In this document: positions 23,231 through 34,494 of the stretch, piece by piece
Position numbering within the stretch: the first letter of the stretch is position 1
How the letters are laid out: the number at the start of each line of letters is the position of its first letter
NCBI GenBank assembly: GCA_963691705.1
Contig: OY829545.1
Span: 60,261,023-60,325,022 of the forward strand
Reading direction: 5' to 3'
Length of the DNA: 64,000 nt
DNA from: Viola odorata
Taxonomy: Eukaryota; Streptophyta; Magnoliopsida; Malpighiales; Violaceae
Program-made: the position numbers and the translations under genes
Notes under the pieces: generated by a model
Database searches by the model: none
What the model saw: only the letters and a program-made list of their open reading frames with translations
What the model was told of the DNA's origin: nothing

Positions 23231-23711
23231 ACATCTGATTCAATTCACTTAAAACATTTTTCAAAACTTGTTTTGACACAAAACCTTTTGACTCAAACTC
23301 TTGAGGTATTAATGTACATAAATCAAGTGTTGAAAAGAATCATACTTACATGATTAAAGTCCTAATGTACACTTGATCTTCAAGCTTGCGATACTTTGAT
23401 TTGTTGCCTCTTTTTCGTTCGATCACAAACTACACATACTTTAACTTCAAATTGCATTAGTATTACTAATTAGTTTGTGTGTCTAAAATCATCAAAACAA
23501 TAGTGAGTTGCCCTTGGACTAACACCTTGTGCTACATAGTACTTGCTATATGCAAATTTAGCTCTTTAGTATTTGTTGACTTTGTAGTGATTGCAGTTTT
23601 ATTTATCATTTATTAGTCTTAGTTGTGATCTTTGCCCCCTATTCCCCCCATTCCCCTAGCAAATTCTTGAAACGGAAAATGCATTGTAACGCAATTTTGT
23701 TTATTTCGCAG

Positions 23712-26700
23712 AGGGAGATGGCTCAAAAATCTATGTTAGTTGCGTAGCTGTTAGGGATCCAGTTAGCGAGGATATTGCTGAAGCCTACTGTATACCGGCA
23801 AATTCATTTGCTGACAAATGTATCTGCCTTGTTTCGCGCTCACCTGGTTTCCAGGTTCTTCGAAATGCACTGGAAGAGTTATTTGCACTTTGCTTTTCTC
23901 CCAGCGGAAGTAGGTAAGATCTCTTCTCAGTTTTGGAAGCTTGAGTCTCTTATCATTTTCCCAGGTTTAGGTTGTGCATACACCTTCTAGTTCAACAACT
24001 TTTTTGCTTTTATTTTTGTAGACATGCATTCTTTGCCACCTTCAGATTCTCAACAATACCAACCAAATTTTATGTGCTGTCAGGGTTAATTTACACTTTT
24101 GACCAAGTTCATCTTGTTAACTGAAAATATGCATTGTTGGTGTTCTTTTATGGAGTTTAAATTACTCATCTCTGAAAAATTTCAGCAAGCCATTATGGGA
24201 TGTTATTTCATACATGGTATCCAATGTACCTGGGAAGGATCGAATGTTGTTTGCTATTGAGAATTGCCTGCTTTCTGTTGAGGCTCCGCCAAAGGATGGG
24301 CTTCCCCATGCTGATGTATGACTTTTTATCAAATTATTTTTTTGATTTCTTCATTCAAGCAGTGTGTTATTAGTTCAAATGTATTCTGTAAGCTAAACCA
24401 AAATATTTAGCCAAGAATTGATATTTTAATCAGCTAACTCTTATTTCACTGAATGCAGATATCATTTCAGCCACTGGTGCAGTGCTTGGATGTCGACAAC
24501 TTAATCAAACTTTTTACTGCTGTGTTAATCGAAAGGAGGGTTTTGCTTCGATCCAACAAGTATCTCTCACACTTTTGACAGTAACTTTTTTAGCTAATAT
24601 ATGAAATAGAATCGGTGTTTGTTTGGTCTTGGGCACTCTGCTGTATTGGCTGACAATGCACTTTATGGATACTTATACAAGCTCCTAGGATTTTTGTGAA
24701 TATGACGTCTGGTTAGTAATAATAGTGAATCCATTGTTGCATGTGAATGGGTTGTTGTTGGCTTGTTGCTCGAATCCTGGTTTTTTTAATAGTTTACAAT
24801 GTGTAGTTGTGTCCTAGCAATCTTATCTCAGTTTAAGTGATCAATAAAATCTCTCCATCAATGAAAATAAAAGTGCCCCTGGCATTCCATGGAAGTAATC
24901 GAGATAGTTGTACTCCGGAAATGGGTTTGGATTGTTTGCCATTTGGAAAGGCTAGAAATGGATTGAACACTCTGTGCATCATGTGGTTTATTCATATACC
25001 ATCCTCCTGACGATCTTCTTGATACCTAATCTAAATGCTATTTGATCCTTGATTTTCTGTTGTAGGTAGTTGTTGTGGATCTTGATTATAACCAACTTAG
25101 CACATCAGAGGAAATACCACCTATTCCGAAGCCAGAATTAAGTTCTTTTCAGGGTGAGATATTGAAGTTGTTGCATCCCAATGTCATGGGGATAGATCAA
25201 ATGAAGGCTGGCCTAGTTGGTTCAACTGAGGAATTTTCTACAGTTTGCAACAAGCCTTGGAGTGAAGAACATGGCATTCAACTAAGGTAATACTTTGGTG
25301 TTCCATAGAGTGCTTTTGAACTGGTAATTACTTTCCTTGAGCCACATGCTCAGATTAACTCATTTTATACAAATACGACTACACATTCTTATCTGTACGG
25401 AATGCTGGAGGATTCATAATTTTCTTTTAGCTTGCCTTCTTTTTGTTATATTTGGAATTAACGTCTTCAAAATTGGTCCGTTCATCAAAGCTGAGGGAAG
25501 GACGTTATAGTCAACTCTGGTTGAATTGGAGTGGAAAATTAATACATAGACTTCTTATCATAGTAGCACCATATATCACTGTAGTGCATCAGTTTCATGT
25601 CAAATTGTTTGTTAAATCTCCTCCTTCTCTGATGCAATAAAGATTGTGTTTGCCAGGCAGGCTGTCTGAAATTTGCATTATGTTTTTATATTGATGTGTA
25701 ATATAGCTTTGCAGTACTTTTGCTTTTGTCTGATATTTTATCTGGTGGAGTTTAGTTTACTCTTCATGGAAATGCTGTTGTCAAATATGTTGTATTTTCT
25801 GTTGGAATATACAGTATTGGTTTTCCCATCATGTAAAAGAATGCACTCTGATCAAAGTGGAGCTCTTCATTATAATTTTTTTTCATGCATTTATGTTTAC
25901 GTATTTTTTTCCTGAATGTTCCTCAAATCTGTCTGTTGTGTGCAGGTTGATATTTCTAAAGTTCTTTGCATCAATTTTAGGCGGCTATCGTAATTTTATT
26001 GTATGAAAGTCTTCTTTTATTTTATTTTTATTGGAATTCCTTTTAGGTTGTTAAAAAAAATTCACTTTAAATTGTTCGCCTGTTGTTAATTTTTTCCAGG
26101 AAACTGGTGCTACTCATGTATTCAACACCCAAGCATTTTTGAAGAAGTGCTCTCGGTCAACAAGTCAACCAGAAGAGCCAATGGTGATAACTATTATTCC
26201 ATTTGTAGTTTGATTCTCAGTTACTTTGTGTAACTTTGAGTCTTGGATAGCATGTATGTGCTATGTGTGAACGATATGAGACATCTTGCTCTTCTCTTTT
26301 CCCAAATTGGTTATGATGATCCCTCTGCTTTTATTTAGTTATATGGTATGGTGCTCTGCACCATCTCTTCGAGTACATCCATCCTCAATGGCACAACAGA
26401 ATGAGTGGCAGAGCACTGCTCCTAGCATCTCCTATTTGCGATCTAGTTGGCACAACATATAACCATTTCCTCATGGTCAACTTGTAGCAACACTGATCCT
26501 CAGAAATATATGTTGAAAGTTTTAGGGTGTTGATGTAGCACACAGGATAGTCGATCAGAACAAGTTGGTCACCATCCTTCTCTTTACAGTGTGTTGGTTA
26601 AAGTAGGGGTGATTACTGGTTTGATCACCCCACACTCCTATTCAAAGGGGATTCAAGAGTTGGGTAAATCAATCCAAAAAAAAACTGTATTATATGAGTA

Positions 26701-29700
26701 ATCCCTGCTTGATCAGGTGGCATGACATGTAATAACATTTGCTACATTGATGAGCATGTGACAGGAATTGTCATCTGAAGGAAAATGAAAAGAATTTTAG
26801 TTACTATGTCAACAACATAAATGGTATGCTCTTTAACATCACAAAATGTCCTGTTTGTCTCACAACATAAATGTCAACATGGACATGTTAGTTTAATTGG
26901 ACATAAAGTGACAGAGTTAACATGAACACTTTTGGGATGGATATACTAAAAAAATAAGAGTAAAAGGACAACAGGGAGTAAATTTAAGAGTACAAGACTG
27001 AATTTTTCTTTTCCCTATACCCTTTTCTGCCACTTCTGATATATTTTCTGACTTGTCCATTATTATGTACTTTCTGGTTTTCTCTTTCTCATTACTGATT
27101 ACTTGTTGTTTGCAGATAGCACAGTTTCTAGACTCTCATGGTTTCTTGGATTATCTGGAGAGAGTCGCGAGTTTTGATCAAAACAATAACAATCTCATTG
27201 ACAAGTTACAGGATGCAATTGGAAGGAATCAAAATCCGATTTCAATTCTTCCCTCATCTCTGTCAGAGCTTGAGATTATAACCATATCAGATTCAGATGC
27301 AGGAATATTGGGTAAATTTGAGGTGTCGAGACTGCTGATTACATAAGTTATTGATAATTTACAGAAAAATGTTTCAGTAATTGTACTTTGATATATTTAA
27401 AAAATAATTGTTCTTTGCTGTTAAATTTTTTGAATTTTTTTTACAGTAACTGTCCTCTGATGTGATCAAAATGAATGATCTAACTGATTTTGCTTCTTCA
27501 GGACCCGGTGCCAAGTATACTTATGATAGGTTTCCTTCAAATATCAGATCGGAAGAGCAAGAGGAAAAGAGGAAGCAGATCCTTGCAGCATCAAGTGGTG
27601 CTTTTGAGTACATAAAACATGCTCCTAGGTATTTCAGTTTTATTTGCCAAGTTGTTATTTCCGGACCTATATACAATCATCATTGTTAGTTCATTGCCTA
27701 GTTCTGAAATCCCTAATTCTTCATCTTTCTATGCAAACTCACCATCTGTGCAAGTGGGTAAGGACGCTCTTAGCCCAATGGAGAGAGCAGTAAGTCCTTT
27801 ATACTGTTATCATGAGGAAATAGTTAGTTTATAAAATATCCTAAACATAAAATATCACCATTTTACACAGGCTGAAAGGGAGCGCATGGTTCTGGACATT
27901 CAAGTTAAGCTGCAGGTAAATAGTACTCCATTTGAGTATTCATGGATTATTAATTTCTCTTGGATCTAACATATTTTGTAAGAGTTTTTGGCCACCTGGC
28001 TGCTGTTGATGTCTCTTGGTATCAGTTCATTACTAGAGTTTTTTACTGTCACATGCAATCATAAATTGCAATCTTTTGTTGGTTAGTTAAACTTTAAGCT
28101 TAAAATGATGAGATACCAGTGCTGAATGGTTCTGTTTTCACTGGGAACTTTGTGTGTGATTCTCAGCTTGGTGAATAAAATTTCAACCTTAGCTCCTGGT
28201 TGTTTATTAAGTCAACCATAATATTCAAATGAGAACTTTAAAGGCCGAAGAGGGGAAAGGTTCCATGTGAACGGCACTTGCACATGGGTTAGTCGATCCT
28301 AAGAGACGGGGGAAGCCCGTCCGACAGCGCGTTCGCGCGCGAGCTTCGAAAGGGAATCGGGTTAAAATTCCTGAACCGGGACGTGGCGGTTGACGGCAAC
28401 GTTAGGGAGTCCGGAGACGCCGGCGGGGGCCTCGGGAAGAGTCCGCCGATCGGCTCGGGGCGTGGACCGACGCGGATTGTGGTGGCGGCGTAAGCCTGAG
28501 CCTTTGAAACGCTCGCGGAGATGCCGTCACCTCGATCATATTTTTCTCTTCCCTTGCAACTCTTTCCCCTCTGTTGGAGTGATTGATGTGTGATTTGGAG
28601 GGGAGGAGAAAAAATTGCTTTTACATTAACATCTTGTAGAAATAATATGAATATACAAGAAAAATACATCCACATGCGAAGTTGTTAAACTGGTATATAT
28701 AATATGATGTTGATGATACAACATGAAATTGTTGTCATGTTTCTCACTTTTCTGTTTCCATTATCAAGTGCTTATTTTCTTAAGTGTTGCTTTCTTTTAA
28801 TTTTGATACAGGATTTGTGGTTACGTCTTCTGAAACTAGGTGCTACTGATGATCCTCTTTCATCATTTGAATATGGCAAAATCCTTGGTATGCTTATATG
28901 AGATGCTAAACCTCTTATGATATTTTTGCCAAACACTTCACTTTCTGCTACAGATTCATTTTGGTTATTTGGTACAGAGAACACTGCAGGTTAACGAAGT
29001 GCTTGTTATTGTATTGCAGCACTGATTGAGTCTGATGCTGAAGGGATTGGTGGTAGTGGGTTTGTGGAATGCATAAGGGAGCACATTCACTTGGTGTGTA
29101 ACCATAAAATTAATAAAGGAATTGAATGTTTTCTGTATTGAGGACTAAATTAAGTTCTTTCTGGATTAATACTTGCAGGGATGGCACTGCCGATTGACTG
29201 ATGAGCAGTTTATTGCAGTTAAAGAATTGGTATGTAGCTCTTGTGAAATTGTTTAAATACTGAAATAAACCATGTGATAGTGGAGTTCTTTTCAGGATAT
29301 AAGCCCATGTTTTAAAATTCTTGTGTTTCAAATAACTGTTCTTGCTGTGAGCCAACCAACTGAGTAACGGATCAAACAAATATGACATGAAAAAAATTCC
29401 AGCTTTTAACAGTTATTCTTACAAGTTTTACTGTCGGTTTCCTTGATTTTTTTTTCACAATTTCAGCTTAAAACAGCAATTAGTCGTGCAACCTCTCGGA
29501 ATGATGTGTCAACTGTTCGAGATGCCCTTGAAGTTTCTGCTGAGATGTTTAAAAAAGATGCTAATCATGTTTCTGACTATGTCCAACGCCACGTGATTTC
29601 ACTTTCTATATGGGAGGAGCTACGGTATGCATTAAAAAGTTATTAGGATATCGCTTGTTTGTTGCAACTTTTATTTTTCATTCTTCACTACTAATTTTCT

Positions 29701-29883
29701 ATCGATATCTTCAAATTGGAAGCAAATTTTCTCTACCTTTTCAGATTCCTTGAATGTAGCATCGTTTGTCCTGATCTTCTCTATCGTTTGTGCTGAGTTT
29801 ATTTGGTTAAAACATTTTGTTTGATTGCCCTGCAGGTTCTGGGAAGGATACTTTGACTATCTAATGGACCGTTGTTCAAGCAA
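23712..29883 (+). pseudogene. SCD1: SCD1 (DENN domain / WD40 protein), internal exons without start and WD40 end
   Basis: SCD1 (Stomatal Cytokinesis Defective 1) is a DENN-domain protein with C-terminal WD40 repeats that acts in membrane traffic during cytokinesis. Exons seen: 23712-23913 (DPVSEDIAEAYCIPANSFAD), 24186-24315, 24459-24559, 25066-25286 (VVVDLDYNQLSTSEEIPPIP), 25946-26000, 26100-26183, 27116-27311 (AQFLDSHGFLDYLERVASFD), 27502-27628, about 27736-27789, 27871-27915, 28812-28887, 29020-29093, 29179-29229, 29467-29624 and 29836-29883. Missing: the N terminus, the exon after RSNKY (ICHLIYPF region, deleted), and everything after YFDYLMDRCSSK including all WD40 repeats. The exon near 27736 has lost its AG acceptor (CAA instead). 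A 25S rRNA piece sits in one intron, and a MITE sits 40 bp after the last exon. Confidence 0.93.
28231..28537 (+). rRNA. 25S rRNA fragment, two segments joined out of order
   Basis: 28231-28441 matches plant 25S rRNA from GAACTTTGAAGGCCGAAGAG (here one base different) through GGCACTTGCACATGGGTTAG to CGGGGGCCTCGGGAAGAG. At about 28441 it switches to CCGCCGATCGGCTCGGGGCG and runs to GCCGTCACCTCGATC at 28537. From memory of plant 25S, that second segment lies upstream of the first in a normal rRNA. The piece is GC-rich against an AT-rich intron and is not a working rRNA gene. An antisense 128-codon open frame (28675-28289) over it is meaningless. Confidence 0.88.
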
Positions 29884-29922
29884 GTAAGAATGCAGATTCT
29901 TTATTGTCATTCATAATTATTT

Positions 29923-30388
29923 GGGTAAACTACATAAAAAACCATAAAATGTTCTACTTAACGCCCTATAGTCTAAAAAGCTTGCAATATAAACCCTACT
30001 GTTCTAAAAGAAAGGTTAAAAAATTCTAAATAAATGGTAAAACAATTCAAAAAATTATGCAAATTTGAGGGGAAATGTAACAAATATGGGAGAGTTCACT
30101 CCACTTAAAAATTGAAAAAGAACAGAGAACATTTTTTTTAAAAATATTTAAAAAGAAATAAATTAAAACATAAATTGTAATTTTTTATCTTCATTGTATT
30201 AAGTTCTACCATATTAGTTACATTTTTTGTCCAAATTTCATAATCTTTTACTATTTGTTTGGATTTTTTAAGTATTTAAAGGTTAAGATTGCAACTTTCA
30301 AGAAACTGTAAGGTAGTGCACGCTTTTAAACTATAGGGGGTTAAGTGGAATATTTTGTAAACTATAGGGTTTTTTATGTAGTTTATCC
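29923..30388. mobile_element. Mutator-type MITE, 466 bp, with 9-bp target duplication
   Basis: The left end reads GGGTAAACTACATAAAAAACC and the right end is its near-perfect reverse complement (GGTTTTTTATGTAGTTTATCC). TAATTATTT flanks both sides (29914-29922 and 30389-30397), giving the 9-bp duplication typical of Mutator-like elements. There is no open frame inside. A diverged relative seems to be present in both palindrome arms (about 51527-51770). Confidence 0.85.
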
Positions 30389-30397
30389 TAATTATTT

Positions 30398-32029
30398 TTC
30401 TATGTAATTTCTTCTCCTTCGTTGGTGTTGTGTACTGAACAAGCAACATTATTTCTTCTCCTTCATATCTACATGCCAGTGGCCCCTTAATTTCTTATGT
30501 GCTACGAGTATTTAACAATGCACACTGACCTAGGATCAAAATGCAGTGACTTGCCACCCTTGAATTTGGTGTCCTTGAATTATCTATTTATAGTAATTAG
30601 TCAAGTTGATTGATGTTCAGTGTTTATTATTTTAATGTTGATAACAAAAGGAGCATTTTGCTCAAGATAAAAAAAAGGATAGTGATGTCTGAGGGGTTTA
30701 TCTACAATCATTTTACTTTGAAGAATGAACAAGCAATTTTGGGATGAGCATAGGAAAATAGATGGACACACTCACAGGGACTGGAGTATTTTGGCTTATC
30801 TTGTGTTAGCAAGGAAAGGCTAACCCAAGGTCTTGGGATGGAGTTGCTGTTCAGTGTAACTCTCACTCACTCTCCCTTCCTTTCTCTTCCTTCCTTCCTC
30901 CACTAACACCAACTCAGCGAAAACCCATCTCTCATATTTATCATCGGAAGGAATCTCTTCCCTTTTCTTTCTCTTCCGGTTCATCATCTGGTCCTTCTCA
31001 GTCAGATTCTTTCTTGCAGGTAATTTATTTTCGCAGAACTTGTTTTTGGGTTTTGTTAGTTTTTCTTCTGTTTTTTTTTCTCTCCATTTTTATAGTGTAA
31101 ATACATGATTATGCTGTTTTGGGTTTCATTCTCTTGAACTTGAGGTTTTGTCGTTTTCTTTTTATTGCATATGATTGTAAATCGTTTATCTGCTATAACC
31201 AACTCAGCTCTTTTCTTTCTTTATTATTATTATTTTTAATTCTGGTATTGATTTATTGTTGCATGTGAAACTCTGATGCCATTTATGCAGTTTTGTTGAT
31301 GTTAGGTTTGTTGTTTATTGTGTCATTGTGTCAGTGGAGAGAGGCACTGTACACATGTAATCTCTTCTTCTTTTTACTTTTTAGAAATAACCTTTTCCTC
31401 AAAATGGAAAATGTGATCAAAAGAAACTTTCCTACTGCAATTTTGGAGAAAGTTTTTGCCAATTTTGTTACTGTGAAAACAGACAGCGGATCTAGTTTAT
31501 TTGTATTCTCTGGTTAACAAAACAAATCTGGTATGGTGTATAAGTTTACATTCAATGTATCTGTAAGAAGCATACTCACATTTTAGGAGCATACCTTCTT
31601 GGTTCGCTGTTGAGGTTTAACTCTTCAATTTATCAGTTTCCCTTCGTGAAAGGAAGATTTGTGTTTGATGGAAATTAATTGGTGTTGGAATCCTGATTTA
31701 GTTATGAAATCCGTAATTGTAACTTTTGCTATTTATGTATGTTCACTTCGTTAACTCCTATGAGGTGCTGCGTTAAACCCCCCGCTTCTTGCATTTTGCA
31801 TGCTGTCTGAGTGTTCTATTGTGGATTAGGACAGCTAATCATTTGTAATGTGCTGCAGCGGACAGGGGAAAGGCTGTAAACCAACCACATACTGTCACCT
31901 GGGAAGACCCCTACTTCGCTGTTGCTTTTTCCGGGTTAAACGAATTCGGTGTTATTCTAATTTGGGAAATCATTGCTGTAGTTACTTTCATATCGTTTAC
32001 TTCAGGGCCTATTAAGGAGACAAATTTTG
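30398..32029 (+). other. Promoter/leader-like region ahead of the CLASSY fragment
   Basis: No exon of a known protein is seen. At 30840-31019 a CT-rich leader-like stretch ends TTTCTTGCAG before GTAATTTATT, resembling a 5' UTR exon and donor. A T-rich intron-like region follows to about 31860. This would fit the 5' end of the CLASSY source gene, but the link is inferred from position only. Confidence 0.35.
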
Positions 32030-34425
32030 TTGTCTGATAAAAAGAGGAAAAGGAAAATACATCACTCTAAGCATCCATTTAATGCACATCGTAAGTCTTT
32101 CATTCTTCATTTTTCTTTTCCTACTTATGGAGATACCAATTTTACTCATAATCTGTTGCTGTAAATTCTGATTAATTGAATAAATGAGGATTGTTGCTGG
32201 GACTTAATTTCTTTGCCTGCTTTGACAATTTTCTCATCATATATGGATGCTGCAAATATTACTTTTGCACGTAACCTCATGCATTGCATATGCAACACGT
32301 ATGATATACTAATTCTCGATCTTTTAACCAAGTATTGTTCTCAGCTGCATGTAACTGCCAAAATAACTTCATAAGTTTTTTGCTGTAATTAATGGACAGG
32401 CTGTAGCATAAAAAGACTGATAGTTTCATGTTTCATGCGGCTCTAGATTTATGGTGATTTTTATCTCACACTTCTACAATTTTTTCCAACTTTGTTGACA
32501 ATATGCTTTCTGTCATTGCCTTATTGGCACCGCATATGACAGCTTTTGAGGCCTTGTGTTGCGACTCATGGCAGCCTGTTGAGCTCCTGGAAATTAGGGA
32601 TGGGGCCATGACAATAAATTTTGTAGATACTAATCATGGGGTCGAGGAGAAAGGAACTATGCAAACATTAGAATAAAGTCAAGGCAAGCAACTTTATCTG
32701 ATTGCACATGTTTCCTTAGGCCTGGTGTTGATGTATGTGTACTGTCATCCTCTCAAGAGTCGGAAAGTCTACAAGAAGAAGAAATTCCAGAACCTGTGAG
32801 TTATCCTATAATGACTGAATCTCTTGCTGCATTCGTATGAGTAGAAGGTTATTTATTTGAATAATAGTCGAAGGTTATTTATTGAATAATTTTAACTGCT
32901 TCTCTTAGAAAAGTGCATTGTTATTTTTAGTATGCTTCAACAAAGCCTTTGTTGCGTGAAAACTGAATTTCTCACAGTGCCAAAAGATTTGATCCTTTTA
33001 TCACCTAAGTCAACTATTTGCAGCATGTATTTGTAGTTGAACTTTTGCTTGTGCTGCCACAAATAGCAAAGAAAAGCATCGACCCTTAACACATATGTTG
33101 AAGATTCAGTTTCCTTGTTTTGAGCCTTGATTTACTTCCTAATTAGTGGCTGATTTATTTCCTAATTTAGTGATGTAATTACCCTTATATGTGTATATAT
33201 ATGTACCTATGTAAAGAGTCTATTCAAGTAAGAAATAAGAGAATACTCTTCAAATTCTTTCAACATATAATAAGCTCTGTGCTTATATTTTTGCCAAATT
33301 TAGTTCAGGTTCTAATTTTATTATTCAGAGGGTGATTTGCAGAGTTGTTTTCTTTGATAGGTTTGGGTTGATGCCAGAATAAGTTCTGTTGAGAGAAAGC
33401 CCCATGCATCAGAGTGCACATGCCAGTTTTTTGTTAAGCTCTATGTTGACCAAGGGCCTCTTGGTTCAGAGAAAGCAACTCTTAGTAAGGACACTGAAGC
33501 GGTTGGAATCCACCAAATTTCCATCCTCCAAAAACTTGCAAAGGAGCCTTGTCAATCTCAGTTCTACTGTTGGGACTTCTCCGAGGACTGCCCATTAGTT
33601 CGAAGGACTAAATTATTTCTGGGCAAGTTCTCAAGCGATGTTACGTGGTTGATTGCTTTATCTTTCCAGATGAAGTTTGCATTTGATGTAAAATCAGTGC
33701 AAAACAAAATTATATATCAAATTTTGGAAGGTGATGACCCCTGCTCATTAGGCTACAATGATCATCTAAATTGTGTAAATTTCAAGATGGAAGATGGGAA
33801 TCCTACACCCATTATGGTTGAACTAAAGCCTAGTGATCCTTGCGTAACTGGGGCAGAACCACTAACATCTTATGATGTTTTAAACTTGCGACGATCTAAG
33901 CGTCAAAATGTACAACCTGACCGTTTCCTTGCATGCGAAATTACTCCAGATATGGAAACTGGCTGGGTCCGGAGCATGCCATACACACCACTAAAATCGA
34001 AGGAAGAAGAGATGTTCCTACCCTTGACATACCTGATTGGTGAACATGCAGATGCTAGTTGTTCAGAAGAACAAACTGAAGGTGAAACAAGAGTTAGTTC
34101 ACGAAAAGTAAATCCGGGTGAGGATGGCCCTGTTTCCAAATCCAAGAAGAGGAGTAACTTCAGTGTGGATAGCAAGAGAGAATCCCAATTTAAGTCAGCC
34201 GCAGCTAACAAAAGCGAAGATCATCTTGCTATTGTTCCTGTAACTGCTGGAAATGGTTTGCAAAATCTTGACCAATTCCGTTCAACTTCTATGGCTCCTG
34301 AAATGCATTCAAAAGAAAAAAAGAAAATGTCTCATTCCTACAAGACGAAAGGTTCATTTGCTGCTCATATGAATAATCTTGACTTGGACAATCTGCTCAT
34401 TCCTACAATTTGTTGTACTGTTGGT
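32030..34425 (+). pseudogene. CLSY: CLASSY (CLSY, SNF2-like RdDM factor) N-terminal part, frameshifted
   Basis: CLASSY proteins are SNF2-family factors that bring Pol IV to chromatin for 24-nt siRNA production. Exons: up to 32090 (KIHHSKHPFNAH), about 32543-32798 (FEALCCDSWQPVELLEIRDG, then IRIKSRQATLSDCTCFLRPG), and a large exon 33361 to about 34425 (VWVDARISSVERKPHASECT, NLRRSKRQNVQPDRFLACEI, GWVRSMPYTPLKSKEEE). Lesions: no ATG at the expected start. In the second exon a one-base loss near 32655 shifts the frame after VEEKGT, so the older frame hits TAA. The third exon stays open for more than 1 kb. The SNF2 helicase region is absent; sequence switches at a TATATATA stretch to TOR intron. 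Confidence 0.85.
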
Positions 34426-34494
34426 AATATATATATATTTTGTTCTTTTGTGCTAAGTGCTTATGGTTTGTGTTTTATGTTTTAACTATTATAG

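Larger units (their letters stand above)
22150..23537 (-). mobile_element. Non-autonomous insertion with 12-bp target duplication, retroposon-like
   Basis: CTTGTGCTACAT occurs at 22150-22161 and again at 23526-23537, a perfect 12-bp duplication flanking 22162-23525. The insert starts with a T run (TTTTTTT across the duplication edge), which on the minus strand would be a short A tail, as in LINE or SINE insertions. It contains the landmark GGCCTAGAGGGGGGGTGGTG (22192-22211), a 35-38-bp tandem array and a palindrome array. No RT domain is seen, so it would be non-autonomous. A lack of terminal inverted repeats argues against a cut-and-paste element. Confidence 0.7.

Noticed and set aside
28289..28675. 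128-codon minus-strand open frame
   Set aside because: It is antisense to the 25S rRNA fragment; the openness comes from GC-rich rRNA sequence.
33903..34211. 102-codon minus-strand open frame
   Set aside because: Antisense shadow of the large CLASSY exon.
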